Part shown: positions 24,541-37,300 of the stretch, piece by piece | How the letters are laid out: every line of letters starts with the position of its first letter | Numbering within the stretch: position 1 is the stretch's first letter | Origin: Malachius bipustulatus | Taxonomy: Eukaryota; Arthropoda; Insecta; Coleoptera; Melyridae | Direction: 5' to 3' | NCBI GenBank assembly: GCA_910589415.1 | Contig: OU342631.1 | Location: forward strand, 17,050,001 to 17,114,000 | DNA: 64,000 bases | Position numbers and translations under genes: made by a program | The notes under the pieces: generated by a model | Seen by the model: the letters and a program-made list of their open reading frames with translations, nothing else | What the model was told of the DNA's origin: nothing | Databases searched by the model: none

Positions 24541-24544
24541 GCGG

Positions 24545-24690
24545 AATCTTAGTGGAAATTGGCTCCCGGTCAAATTTCTTGTTAATTTGGAGATCGGTGG
24601 TATTCGATGAGCAGATTAGAAGGACATAAACTCAAAAAAAGTGTTTTTTCGAGATATTCAACTTCTGAATATTTATTTTTGCTGTCATTA
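24545..24690. repeat. Dispersed repeat, copy 1 (GATCGGTGGTATTCGATGAG family)
   Basis: The words GAAATTGGCT, GATCGGTGGTATTCGATGAGCAGA and CGAGATATTCA..TCTGAA occur in the same order and spacing at 43770-43920, with differences. This is an unnamed dispersed repeat, probably a fragment of a transposable element. Confidence 0.55.
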
Positions 24691-25478
24691 CACAGTTAAC
24701 TAATATGACATAATAACGCACGTTGTGGAAAATAAATTGCTTGTATGGATACCTGCAAAACTGTCTTGAAATTGTCAAAACCTTTGAGTCATGTTATTGG
24801 TTACCACGACGTCCCTAGTACCTTTGAATTCTCAGTAAAATACATGAAATTCTATTAGGTTGGGGTGGCTAAACTGGTACAAATGATGTTTAATCCCCTT
24901 TAGACAAAAGTTGCATTTTTTAATTTATAATCTCTCCAGTACAATATTTAACTAAGACATTGCTGCAGGTATACAGAAAAGTCTAGACGACCTTTTTACC
25001 AAACATTATGATGTGTAGATTCAAAGCCCTTACACAGGTCTTAGCTCGAAAGGATTATTTTAAAGCGCAGGACGGCAATTCTCGAGTTCGTGGGAATAAA
25101 ACGATCATCGGAGATCATTCCCATGCAAACTCCTCATTAGATAATTCCTCACGATGTTGATCGTATTCTTGAACATGCGCCAACTCGAACCATCGACTAC
25201 TTCCTGCGAGAACCTCACCTGTAACGTTTCCAAGCTTCTGTTCAGATGTCGACCAATTTCATTGTGATTTCAATGATGACAAATGATGACAGTAACTGAC
25301 AGTACTAAAAATTTCGTGTGAGCTCTCATGTGGGAATCGTCTTCCGCGAACTCAAGAATTTCCAGGTCATAGGTATGCCAGCGTGGAACTAATACGCGGA
25401 GGTCGTAAAACTCGTAAATGACGTGGCCGGTATCTCGCAGAGGCAGAGGTAACGTCACAATTTTGACAAATAGCTTAC
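24691..25478. other. Non-coding, GC-richer toward 25100-25560
   Basis: Composition becomes more balanced toward the candidate exon at 25479-25559. A minus-strand frame of 100 codons (25572-25270) is open across this GC-richer part but shows no recognisable domain. Confidence 0.3.
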
Positions 25479-25559
25479 AGGCAACATGACGTAAATCTTC
25501 GGTGATTGAGGAATAGCGATGACGAGGAGGCAGCAGAGTGGAAGCCGGTGGACGGCCAT
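25479..25559 (-). CDS. Possible first coding exon with signal-peptide-like start (speculative)
   Basis: On the minus strand an ATG at 25559 is followed by 27 codons, beginning MAVHRLPLCCLLVIAIP. This is a short basic start and then a hydrophobic core, as in a secretory signal peptide. The frame runs in phase 0 to a good 5' splice site, CCT/GTAAGC, with the GT at 25477-25478. If the donor is not used, the frame stops after a few more codons. The region is GC-richer than its flanks, and a competing 100-codon frame overlaps it. No downstream exon could be linked to it. This is inference from composition, hydrophobicity and splice site only. Confidence 0.22.
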
Positions 25560-28500
25560 GAAAGAAGGGCACCGGTAGGGAAAAGGGAAAAAACTAAAAA
25601 CGAAAAGCCCACCTGTTTATCTTGTTTTCGTACCCGAAAACCCCGAAATATTTACCTTGCCCGTGCCTATCGCCTTTAAAAGAAATTGCGAAGCACATTG
25701 TGCTTTTCTTCACGAATTAATATAAGCTTCCCATTTATGATCCTCACCTGAAACTAAGCTTCGTAATAAATGATCGGCGTCATATATACTTGTCGACGCA
25801 ATTACCCAATAGTATTCGGTCAATTAAACCAGAATGTTTCCCGTTAATAATCAATAAATCAATATCAACTTCCTGAGTTTTTCTATTTTTGACATCAGAC
25901 GCTGCGTGTTGTCTTAAAAAATCTCTGTCCGAAGAATCTAGCCACAAAATTCAGTTGCAGTGATATTAATAAAAAAACATTATTTTCCTTGTTGGGGAAA
26001 TTTTTTTTTCTATTTATAGAAAAGGGTTTTTTCTGAACATTACCATTTCGCTAGAGACATAATTTTGATCAAAATGTCATGAGATCGAACAATTTTTTCG
26101 TAAGTTTCGACAAGTTTTTGACCTTCTTCGAAGAATGCTGCTTTAGGAAATTTAGAGGGGGGCTCTTCATTAAGTTAATGCTGGAGCAGTTAGCATACAA
26201 AAAGAGTCGAGTTATCTTATTGAAAGAGGGAAAATTAGTCCTTAAGAGTGAGTATTTTTTTAGATAACCTGCAACATGAATCTCCCGACCATCAGCACTG
26301 ACTGATCTCGAGATTCTCTAGCTTAGAAGACTGCATACCAGACAACCAGACTTTGTAGTTTTAATATCACTCCTCTACTTCATTCATTAAAGTGGATCCT
26401 TGACAAATGGTTTACTACACCAGCATTCTCTCCTTCTCGGGGACAAAGACAATAGAAATTATTTACACACAAGATTGTTTAATTTAGTCGGATGTCTTTC
26501 GAGTATTTTGTGCATTATTCAAAGCTTACTCCGCTTCGTTTCCGCTCAACATCCTCCCAATTAACAACAAGTTCACTTCTCTAATTCTAAACAAACCTTT
26601 GAACATTAAATATTATCTCAAAAATCGGAGCAGTTATTAAAATTAACCTTTCCCAACAGACTAAAACCCTCTTATCATCAGACGTAGGGTTGACAAAGCG
26701 GCCCTATTTAAATGACAAATCTTTTCAGTCAGTCAGTCATATTCCACATAAAGCGCTTTATCCATTCAATTTTCCTGCAAAAGCAAAGCAGCGAGTAAAT
26801 AGGAAACCAATGAAAACTGCGTATTTTACCATATAAATTGCAGCCTGCATTTATATTTATATTTATTTGAAAGGGGAATGAATCCGGCATCCAGTAGCAG
26901 GTAAGTACATGCCATCAACTCTGCAGTGGTCGACAAATGAAGGCTACCAGCTGTCTAGATTAAACCGTAGATTGCAGGAATTTTTCAACGACGAGCCTGA
27001 AATTACTACAAGTCGACCGTTCTATTTGTCTCCATCTAGAGTGGGATTTTGATGTTTCATATGAAGAGTCCTTCGTTCCCCCCTTGACAGATCACGTCCC
27101 AGGTATGAATAAAAGACGTGGAGATTTGTAAGATGAATCTCTTTCCATAAGAGATAGCGTTCAGGTAGGGTGAAAATTTCACAAAAGTACTCTTCGAATC
27201 GATAATGATCTGATGGCGATGGATATAACTGAAGAACATTGAAACAAGCACTTGCGTTTCGAAACAAATAGGGCCCGGCCCGAAATGATCGGAATTTCAG
27301 TTCTTTCTATTACCTCTGACAATAAAATCGGGCGTAGTATGACACCTTGGGGTACCCTACTGAGGGTACAAATTGAATTACAAAATAAGTAACAGTTTTA
27401 TTGAATTTTTTGGAATTTATGCGATTTATACAATTTCGGAGACTTAAGTAATTCCAGGCTAATTTTTTTCAGAAAATTCACGAAGAGGCTGATCTGAGCA
27501 ACGATCATTTTCGTGGACAACTGCAGCAGATATCTTCATAGACGCGAGATTTAATCTGAAGTTTTAAATTCTGCTGCAATCTAGATTTTAATAAATCAAA
27601 ATGGCGCGTTGTTGTCGAGTAAATATCGGGAATAAATTCCACTGGACCATTTACATGATGTCTGGTGATAAATCGAGCGCCAGTAGAGGCTAACGTTCGA
27701 TAATAACAGAATAAGAAGAAGCAGGTAACTGAATACATTAATTGAACACATGGAACTTAATAAGATTAAGTTCAGACTTTTCGCTTCGACGCCGCGAACT
27801 AAGTTGTAGAGTTAAGAAGAAGTTTCAGCAAATTTGATTATCGTTATATTGCTTCGAATAGACCATTATAACAAAGTTAATGATGTAAAGCTTTTCGATC
27901 TTGCCGTTATATAGAATCGCGCTATTAAAGAAAAGTCTTTCCACTTGGATAATCACCTAAAATTTCCTCGAGTGGATGTTCGAGTGAAAAGCAGGAAACT
28001 AAATTTAATTTAACTTCATATGAAAGCGATGTTAGGCAAATAGCTTTTGACAATGTGTTCAATCTAAGGCATATTAGGCAAGAGAAGTAGCAATAGTTCT
28101 CCAGTTGATAGTTTTGTTTGTTTACCTGGAAATCTGTTCTCTGATGGCGCCTTTGCAAGATGATGGATTTAATTTCGATTTGTTACACTTCGGTGAATTC
28201 TAATTTCGCAATTTCCATTTATAAATGAGTTTCCATCTTCCCTTACCTATTGAGATTTCAACAATTTTAATAACTGATCGTATCAGTTGATTCAATGACT
28301 CTAATCGTTACTCTAAGAACTCTCGGAATTTATTTCCAATTCAACGAGTCGAACTCTTCGTTAGAATAATAATTATTATTAAAACTTCAAAGACTTGATA
28401 ACACGTCGTTCACCTCTGACTGTCTAGAATTATTATTCAGATCTTTTGCTTTAATTAGGTATGCGCAACACATATCTTCGATTTGTAGGTACCTAACCCG

Positions 28501-28876
28501 AACTTATATCTTCTTCTGCATGCCCGAGTCAGATTTGAAGATATATTTGTAAAGTAGTCTTGAAGTGACGCTACCCTTGAATTCTTTAGGAATGAGCCAA
28601 TAGTGTGGGGAGCGGTTTCGTTTTCTTGAAATATAACAGAATGATACATGTATTATCTAGAATGCAATATCAAGTCTTCTCTATACTTTATTAGAAAAAG
28701 TGATAATGATTTGTTACGGTCGACACAAATCACATTTATCAGGGCTCGTCAGTTTGCAATATCAGACATTATGAAAGGTGTATTTATGGTGTAACGCATT
28801 TATGGCGTTAAAGTTTATTTACGTGTACTTTACATCGAAAAAATAATTTTTTCTCGAGCTAAAATTCCTAACGACC
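25560..28876. other. No recognisable gene
   Basis: AT-rich with scattered short ORFs (for example near 26079-26267 and 27022-27267) that show no domain. A stretch near 25610-25680 resembles 29068-29140 (ACCTGT..TTATCTT..GTACC..CCCGTGCCT), perhaps a shared ancient repeat. Confidence 0.3.
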
Positions 28877-29100
28877 TTTTTCCAAAAAGTATCACGTATA
28901 AATTCACAAACCTTTGACGAATGCCCCAGAGGAGAGTTTGGCAAGTACAACGCGCGCACCAAAAACGTCCACGTGGAAGTCGATGAGGACGACGTAGTAG
29001 TGGAGTGTCAGGAGAAGTGCGTGACCTACGAGGGCATACGCGTGACCTACGTCGCGGAAGGTCTACCTGTAATTTATCTTACCTTAATGTACCTTTTTAT
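28877..29100 (+). CDS. Possible isolated coding exon, cysteine-containing, unrecognised
   Basis: One frame is open here with a composition quite unlike its flanks: G/C-rich third positions and acidic codons. Its peptide includes TFDECPRGEFGKYNAR, then a VEVDEDDVVVECQEKC segment and VTYEGIRVTYVAEG. The cysteine spacing CxxxC with acidic surroundings could fit a secreted cysteine-rich domain, but it is too short to assign. Candidate acceptors are CCCCAG near 28929 or AAAAAG near 28889. A weak donor, GAAG/GTCTAC, lies near 29060. No neighbouring exons were found. It may be a real exon in a long gene or a relic of one. Confidence 0.35.
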
Positions 29101-29399
29101 CTTTCCCGTGCCTGTTATCTTTCTAAATAGAAGTTAATTCGCTTCTGAAAAATTCTGAAAATAATTCGCAGTGATGATTCTGGCAATTTCGAATTCACTG
29201 CATGTTGACGTTTTTGTTATTATTTAATCAGTATTCAATAATCAATAATTATTGTTTTTTCTTAATGTTTTCCTTCATACATCAGCTGAATCAGTTAAAA
29301 CGTGTTGCGGGTAACGCTCTTTAATTACTTTTATAAAAATAGCATAAAGTAATATAAATACTAACAGTTATATACTTATTTTAGTATTTAAACTCTCCT
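29101..29399. other. AT-rich, no recognisable gene
   Basis: Nothing supportable was seen apart from weak similarity of its first part to 25610-25680. Confidence 0.4.
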
Positions 29400-29662
29400 A
29401 TAACTACTACAGGAACTCATTTCTGTTCTAAATGTCAATAAATAATTTAATTAACTAATTAATTAATTAATAAAACTGAGGCTGGCATTTATTATGCGAA
29501 ATAAATTGACAATTTTCTTTAATTGTGATTTTGATATGTTTCGCTGTAATTATGTCTTCTGAAACTTATTATGTTGAAATATTTAATTGTTAAATTGGTT
29601 CACAATCTTATGTTGTCTAAATTGTCCTGTAATTGGATTTTAAATCTGTTGGGCAATAAACA

Positions 29663-29695
<33 letters not shown>
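29400..29695 (+). mobile_element. 3' end of a 5'-truncated LINE with (ATT)n tail
   Basis: The segment ends in CTGTTGGGCAATAAACAT followed by a run of ATT units (29663-29695). A polyadenylation-like AATAAA just before a short ATT microsatellite tail is characteristic of several insect non-LTR retrotransposons of the Jockey/R1 group. The preceding stop-rich sequence would be 3' untranslated region. The left boundary is approximate because of 5' truncation. Confidence 0.55.
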
Positions 29696-29696
<1 letters not shown>

Positions 29697-30837
29697 CATT
29701 TGCTGAATATTAATCCAATAATTAAGATATCTTAACTTTTTTATATCTCCCTAATCGTTCCCGAAACGATTACTGGTAATATTCTTAATATCCAGAATAC
29801 TAATTTTAATCGTTCCGCAATAATAAGCCACTATTTGCATTCAAATGAATAAATTCGAGATAATGATCTATCCAATGGCTTCCAAGCTTGATTCCCCTAT
29901 CAAGATGTTTTAGAGAAGCGATTATTTCCACAGCGAACTGTCAACGACGGATAATATGACAATTTAATATTCTCATCCTCGCCAGTCCTCTTGAATCATT
30001 CCATTGAAATTACCGTGGACAAAAAAATTAAGAGTTATAACATGTGATTGTTTTCAATCTATGCCATATGATACAATGTCTTATAAATGCATATCTTAAT
30101 TCTGGGCGTTCTCTGGCGTCTGAATAAATTCCAGTACTGTAAACTTTGACTTTGTATCACCCTAAAGCTTACTTTTACTTTTATATGTTAGCCTTGCGCT
30201 GTTAACATTTACTTTTAAGTTGCCGTCAAACTAAACAACTGTAACAGCCAATATAGTTTACACGAGCGGAAAGAGCCCGCTATCTCGCTTATTTAAGGTA
30301 GATCCATATCCATAGTATCAGATCCATCTAGCTACAGATACGATGAAAAATGTGTAAAACCGAACTTACAGCTTCCCAAAAAGGCATCAAAGGCACATTC
30401 AGTTCATTAGGCCAAATCTAAGGAATGCATTGATTATCTTCCTAGAAATGTTTTTTTGGTTCGAAAATTCAGCTTCATGTGCGGGAGTGACCCTAAAGAT
30501 CTAAGAAACGTAGAAATATTTTAAAATTGCTTAGAAAATTATTTAATTAATTGAACTATCGTTAAAGCTTTCGTTCTTATCAATCTTGTAGCTGGCTCCG
30601 CCCACGCGCTCTCTCATTGCTGCTTCCAAAAAAATTTGCCAAACAGACACGAAAGCGAATTGGTATTGCATTGTCATCGAGTTCTGAGCTAATATTAAGG
30701 AAAAATAAGATAAAATGATATAAGTTTCAAAGTTTCACTAAGATATTTGACAGATTACGCTTTTTCCCCTACTTTTCAAGCGATACTAACACAATATTGA
30801 AACGAATTATTTTACCCTAGAGGGGGAAAATAACCGT
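29696..30837. other. No recognisable gene
   Basis: AT-rich sequence; no ORF, RNA gene or repeat end could be supported. Confidence 0.4.
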
Positions 30838-31876
30838 TGAGAGCATGAGACCAATAAGAGGCAACAAGGGTCGTGGGTTGAGCTTGAGCTGTCAGTCTAA
30901 GAGGGTCAACAAATAACAGGCGGGTCAGCAGAACAACAGGTACTCTTTATTTAAAAAAATCACAGTTATTATCACAGACTCTTGAGCATGGTTAACAATA
31001 ATAAAAACGTTGAGATCAGCCGAATGAAAGGGGTGGTAAAATCGGACCAGTGAAACTTATCTTCGTAGGCTCTCCTGTGCGGGAAGGAAGGTTTTCAGCC
31101 GGGCCTCTGGGTGGCCCAGGTTCGGCTGCTATTTATTGATTCAGCTGCTGCGGGAGTCAGATCAGCAGCTCCAGTACTACCAATGTGTACGCCTGGATCA
31201 GGTGCACTTCGGTACGAAGACAAAGGTTGTCCAATCGGCGAAGTGGTCTCAGGTATGAAGAGTGTGCTCCGGTATGAACCGTCGGTCTAGTAGGGAAAAC
31301 TTGCTCCTTTAGAAAACTTGCTCCAAGGGAAAAAGCTGAAATTTCAGGATGTATCAGAGACACACTTGGTGGTGTTAACGGTCCGATCGAGTTCTGGTCC
31401 GCCAGGGTTACATAAAATTATGACCCATCCTCAAGATAATTACGATAAAAATGTGATCAACCAATTTTACATGCGGGCGAAACTCGACCGGATTAATTGC
31501 TGTTTTCCTCTTTGTATTAAAAGGAAATATGATTTATACAATTAAAACAATAATAAAAGATCCACTTTAGGTCACTCACCAAGCCAAAAACACAGACGAT
31601 GTTTATAATATTTAACGTGAAAGTTCACGAGGCCATTTGGTGAAAATTCAGGTGTTTGCCAAAACGACCTTCTTCACGCGAATTCCAGCAGAGAAAAGAA
31701 AGGTGAACGGGTCGGTATGAAGATGAACACACCTGATGACAACTTGACAGTCGAGGTTACGACTCGAGTTGGTCGATGCACTAACAACCACTATCACTCA
31801 CGAACTGCGCGCGCCCGCCGTCGTCTCTGTGTTACCGGCATCTAGCCGGTACGTACGAAATGTACATTACAATATG
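30838..31876 (-). mobile_element. Possible solo LTR of a retrotransposon, minus orientation
   Basis: This roughly 1-kb block is clearly richer in GC and CpG than its surroundings. It starts TGAGAGC and ends TTACA, giving TG..CA ends. On the minus strand it contains AAATAAAGAGTACCTGTTG (near 30940-30955), which resembles the polyadenylation-signal region of an LTR. No flanking target duplication, primer-binding site or coding region was found, so the call is tentative. ORFs inside it are not convincing. Confidence 0.3.
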
Positions 31877-33270
31877 AAATGAGATAAAATGAGTCACTAA
31901 TGAAGCACTGAGTTTTTTTTCGAAGTATTGCCGCTAGCTATTAATATCCGGGTAAGTACTTCAAACCAAACCTGAGTCATTGAGATTGACCTTCAATCGT
32001 TTCTACTTTACTAACTATCAGGAGACAATCATTGACTCCGCTGTCACAATTTTCTATAGACGTAGGTATCAGGCACCGAGTCCAAGAATTAAGAACCAAC
32101 CTCTACCCAGCGAAGAACTGCAACAAAAAAGACCATCATACCTAACATCATGACAAGGTTGCAACAGTTGCAACGATTATTTTAAGCTGAGAAAAAAATG
32201 AGTTCACCCTCAAAAAATTTCGCTTGGGTTAAAATTAGAATATTTCGGAAAGAATATGGCTGATTTTGGAACTTTTTGCAGGGCTTTATCGGTTAATATT
32301 TTGACTACAAGGTACTATCTTAGATCACCCGATTGTTGGATGCACTATGAAGAGCCAAAATGATCTAAACTGGTCAAGGTCTTGTTTCGGGAAAAGACGC
32401 GGCAGAATTTTTGGAAAACTTACATCAGTATCTCGAAGCGGTTTTGGACTTTCGTCGTCCAAAGAGTTATTTCGTGCAGACTCTGCCAGCGGTGCTGATC
32501 CTAGAAATTTTATAGGACAATATCTGAATAAATTGGACCATGAATCAATTTGATTCCATCTGCCCTCAAAATTGTTATAAGGTCCTGGTCCTCTTTGGGC
32601 TGTATGACAAATGGCAAATCGAGCTGAGAAATTAAATTACGTGTTTATTTACAGCCCAGATACGTTCACGAAAAATCACACAAACTTTCTTTTATTGTTT
32701 CCCCGTATTGTATCTGATCATCCCTCCATTGCAGAATGCCACGTTCATTGCAGTCAAATAATGACTTTTTCACTCACAATTTTTGGAAGCGGTCGAAAGT
32801 AATATAAAACTGAAATGCACTGTAAATGGTAAATAGAAAAGATGTCGCAGAGTAATAGCTGAGAAAATTGATGGCAAAATAAAGAAAATGGAAGAGAAGC
32901 AGCGACAAAAGTAACAGAAAGGCGACTTATTCTGAGGAAAAAAATTCTCAAGAAATCTTTAGGAAATCAATGACATATTTTCAGAAAGTTTGTAAAGGTG
33001 GTTAAATAGAGTATAACTTTTACCATGAAGATGCTGTCCACACCTCTAATATCTCGATTTTAATAAACATTGACCCTCTCAGCGCTCATATCATTAATCC
33101 ATAAAAATGTAGACCGTTTGAAATAACCATCCTACCACCAATAATGTCCTAAGCAAACACCAGTCTAAGACTATGTTTGCGAAGTGCACTCGTCGTTCAT
33201 TCACCGAGTTTAATCCTACACGTCGGCGTCCTCATGTTCCCATGAAGCCTTCAACCTCCGTCGGTAGTGA
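31877..33270. other. No recognisable gene
   Basis: Only short frames without domains were seen (for example 32347-32553). No RNA gene or element end was found. Confidence 0.35.
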
Positions 33271-33273
33271 TGA

Positions 33274-33282
33274 ATATATAAA
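33274..33282 (+). promoter_or_regulatory. TATA-box-like word, weak
   Basis: TATATAAAT stands in a moderately GC-balanced stretch, about 85 bp upstream of a short ORF with a proline-rich tract. No initiator or linked gene is established, so it may be chance. Confidence 0.15.
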
Positions 33283-33403
33283 TCACCGAAGCGAACATAG
33301 GAAGGCACGCCAATAATAAACCACAACTCCATTAAGCTGCAAGTAAACAGTGTGAGACTTGTCAGGAGCAGCAAGCAAGACAAGAGAGATTTTAAGCTTC
33401 AAT

Positions 33404-33486
33404 ATAGAACCACCACCACTACCACCACCAACACCAGCACAAGAACTAGCACCACCGACACCGTCACCACCACAACCACCCCCAGC
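33404..33486 (+). repeat. ACC-rich trinucleotide tract
   Basis: The tract consists largely of ACC/CCA units with interruptions. In one frame it reads as a proline-rich peptide (PPPLPPPTP..PPQPPPAG) inside a 60-codon ORF at 33359-33541. The ORF is probably a by-product of the microsatellite; a small real proline-rich exon cannot be excluded. Confidence 0.6.
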
Positions 33487-33881
33487 CGGTATTGAAAGGC
33501 AGATTACTTACATTGATTCAGGGCTAAGTATGCTAAAATAATCCCAAATTTATGAGTTTCATATCCATTAGGTTGTGGGAGATTTTAGGGATGATACAAA
33601 TGAAATATTCAGAACTTGGGTATAAAGGAAATGTTATTAAAACAAGAGAAATATTCAATGTAAAGTAGAAATATTCGAAGTAAATAATATGAAACAAAAT
33701 ATCAGAATAATGATCACCATGACTCTTTAAAGGAAATTTTCGATGATTCGTCTTCGTCTTCAGTAGTTCGCTTCAGTAGTCTACGCTCGGACCTACTGGG
33801 TTTTCTAAATTTACCTTGGAAGCCAGATTTTTATTAATACTTTACTTCCACGGGAAATTATATCATGAAAATTTTACCTAT

Positions 33882-33951
33882 TGCCTGAGTTACATAATAT
33901 GGTACTCGTACTTTAGTTTGCCTGAGTTACATAATATAGTACTCGTACTTT
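33882..33951. repeat. 33-bp direct duplication
   Basis: A 33-bp unit starting TGCCTGAGTTACATAATAT occurs at 33882-33914 and again at 33919-33951. The copies have one mismatch and a 4-base spacer. It looks like a recent local duplication. Confidence 0.85.
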
Positions 33952-34019
33952 CATAATACCCTTGTTCCAAAGGTAGCTCAAGGAGATAACAATGATAAAG
34001 ATGTCAAAAGTCAGATGAG

Positions 34020-34330
34020 GTTATCAGGTATTAATTTGCGCAAATATGCAACGTGGAAGACGAAACAGCTTTCCATGTAATCTTTGAGTGCCCAGCACTC
34101 AATCGAACCCGACACACAATCATGGGGAACAATACCAATGACATGATGTCAGGGAAAGCCTTGCCAAGCAAACTTCTGAACCTTGTGAAGGATGCAGAGT
34201 ATAATTAGATAATTTAGATAATATATTATATATATTATATATAATTATATTTAGATAATTTGAATAGCCAAGAACCAATAGCTACGGAAAGATACAATAA
34301 GCCTAAATGGCTGCAGCATCAGGGACCTAA
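34020..34330 (+). pseudogene. C-terminal end of a LINE-encoded polyprotein plus 3' UTR
   Basis: The frame from 34047 to a stop at 34206-34208 encodes CNVEDETAFHVIFECPAL and then a basic-rich tail (NRTR..), ending LLNLVKDAEYN. This matches the C-terminal cysteine/histidine segment (CxxC..ED(E)T..H..ECPAL) found after the reverse transcriptase in many insect non-LTR retrotransposons. Upstream a TGC codon lies seven bases before the first in-frame TGC, so the CxxC pair has been broken by a one-base insertion. The reverse transcriptase itself is absent (5' truncation). An AT-rich repeat (34209-34260) and a GATACAATAAGCC word follow, as in LINE 3' ends. Confidence 0.65.
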
Positions 34331-37300
34331 AAACCGATTTCCGTATCTAGCGCCAAACAACAAACAGCAACAACAATTTGCACAAAGGGTGGTGTTCTTT
34401 TCTTTAGGTACCCTTCCGGTTATACTAACACTTCCATTAGTTGTAGGCTAGAAATCTCAGTTTGACGAGGAACCAATTCAGACTACCCACAACAAAATTT
34501 GTTTAAATTCTCAAAACTTTAATTAAATACTCAAAAACAAAATTTTTAGACTAATATAAACAAAATGATCATTTTACTACTCTTAAATTGAAGATTTTTT
34601 AAATGATGATATGGATATAAGAATGAGCTCGTCCTGTGGTAGACTTCAAGGTTTTTGGGTAAGTTTCTAACAGACGATGGGTTATCAGAAGAATCACACT
34701 AAAAACTGACTCAAAAATATTTCTAAAATGCAACCTCCTCATGAAAAATGTTTCACAGTCTTACACAGGGTGTTTTTAGTTTGATATAGAGTCTGTATAG
34801 AGTACATTTTTCTTTGATATTTTTGTTCTTGTATTAGTTTTGAACATTTCCAGCATTTAATTGATGCGTGCTCTCAGGTACAAGAATTTTTTGTGTCATA
34901 ATGGAGATAAACTTGAAGTAAAATGAAAAATTATCGGTTAACCACTCTGTAAACATATGTATGTCTAATACAACCAGCCGATAATAATTACATATATTCC
35001 AACCCTTTCGAGATTAATTCGAAATATTACATAATTATTTAACCCCAAGTAGGGTAGATACTTGTAGAGGTAAACTTCATTGAAAGTGAAATACGTTTTC
35101 ATAATTATTATCCTTAAAGGTTTTCTCCACTTAATGTAATTACCTCTTTGATTTTCGATGATGAGATTAAACAAAATGGGGAAATTAAATTGCCTTTGTA
35201 AAATGTCATTAGGGCATCGGATAGCCGACTCCGGGATGGAGTTGGCGTTTGTTGCATGCCGATCTTAATTAGTGTTAATGAAAGTCAATTCGGGCAAGTG
35301 TTTCCAGTGTTCTGGATCGAATATCTCGCCGATCTCCCCGATCCCGATCGGTCAACCCTCCCTGATATTTTATTCAATTTCGCTTCAATTTCAATAGAAT
35401 TCTATCAACGAAGTAAATGCTATAAGTGAATCAAAATTTATCTCCCATGTAAAACTGACTTACACTGACATGAGTATAGAATTCACGAATTTACTCCCGA
35501 CAACTTACAGAACTGAGAATTCCAAAGACTTACCATATTTAAACTTTCTAATGATTCGTATTTTTCTCAGCGTGAAATATGCCATTGTCTCAAAAAAAAA
35601 GAAAGTTGAAAATTCATCATTTCTATCTTATACTATTGTTGAAAATACAGGAATGACTCCACTCCAAGATATTTCTAATCAATCTTAAGCGGCCGTAGAT
35701 ATGCAGAAGAAGAATTATCAGTTAGGATTTGTTTTTTAGAGTGCAAATCTAAGCAAATATGTCTACGGGATTCTATATTGACTTTCACCTTAATCGAATG
35801 GAAAAATGGGAAAAACAATCCCTGAGACAATTAAGAAGGCTTGGGCTCGGTTCACGTGGCGACTTCTTAGAAATTGTATTTCAATAATAAATTATTTCAA
35901 TTTACAAGAATTTAATGGGCTCTAGTCAGATCGATCTTACCTTCGCTTTTCAAGTTTACATAAGGGCATTTAAAATAATTAGATAACATGAAATAATTGA
36001 TCACTTGATCAATTTTAGTTGCTTTATTTCAATTAAAACAGCTCATGAATCTGAAGGTATGATACTGAAGATATGCTCTTCTAGTTGGTGATTTTCAAAG
36101 ATTCAAAGATCATTTCGCCCTTTTTGCAAAAGTTCTTTAAAAAATAGAACTCACAGTTCGCTGGTGCTTTAACGTAGGTACCTTTCCGAATTAAGATGGT
36201 GCAATAGGTGAATTTATAGTTGAACGTAATTAGTTGTTTGTTAATTACCACAGCAAGCTAGACGAAAGCTTGAAAATTAAATGCTAATAATGGCCGCATT
36301 CACTAGACATTGGCATTGGTCATTGGTTTACAGAGCCTCTTGAAGATAACACACAGCGTCTGATGTAGAAATAGAAAAATATCAGAAAGTCGATATTAAT
36401 TTATTGATTACAAACGGAAAACACAATCGTATTATTTAATAATCGAGACGTTGTAGATATTGTTAGATATTTTCCCTCACATCGACTTCTCTAAAAAGGT
36501 AAAGGCACAGGTAAAGGTAATACGACAAATTTAGGTAGCTAGGTAATATTAACAGGTGTACTTTTCTCAACCTTTAAGGACTTCTTGTATTCTTTTTAAT
36601 ATAGTAGTGATCCCACTAAATCAAATTTTTATGCGTCCCTTCACGCGCGCTTGATCCAAGGTCACCTTTCTGACTTCCAACCTCATACTTCCACCTGCGC
36701 GCGTTGCGCATAAGAAATTGTACCCTCGTACTGATCAAAGGTCTGTGAATTTATACGCGATGTTTTCAGGGAAAAGATCATACATGAGAAAGCAATTTCT
36801 TTTTCACATTTTCGTTAACGTAATGCAAGGTATAAGTAAGTAAACTTTAAAGCACTAAATGCGCGGTACAAATTATGAGGTCCACTTACAGGACTGTAGG
36901 TACAACCAAATTTTAAAATTGAACAAAGATTGAATTCCCTCTTTCTTTCGCCCTTGTAGTTGAAGTTCGGGAAGGTCTCGCTGGATTATGGGAAAATAAT
37001 TATTCCCTGCACTACGGCCAATCGGGCATAAGCGAGTCAAATATAAAAAGAAATGGGTATAGGAATCAGAATAAAGAAGAATATCTCTGATTATTTTACA
37101 TTTAACTAAATTTACATACATAATGTAAAGCAACATGTCTTGAAAACGATTAATCGCATAGGCAAACTGACTTCTGCATCGTATTTTTCAGGTCCAGACC
37201 ATCTGCGACCAATTTTCAGAGCGATTATTATAATAATTAAGTATGAAAATCTGGCAGGTTTACAATAAAGTCATTCAGGCTTTAAATCTGGAAAACAGTA

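Noticed and set aside
33359..33541. Proline-rich protein
   Set aside because: The proline tract is explained by an ACC-type microsatellite; there is no supporting splice or domain evidence.
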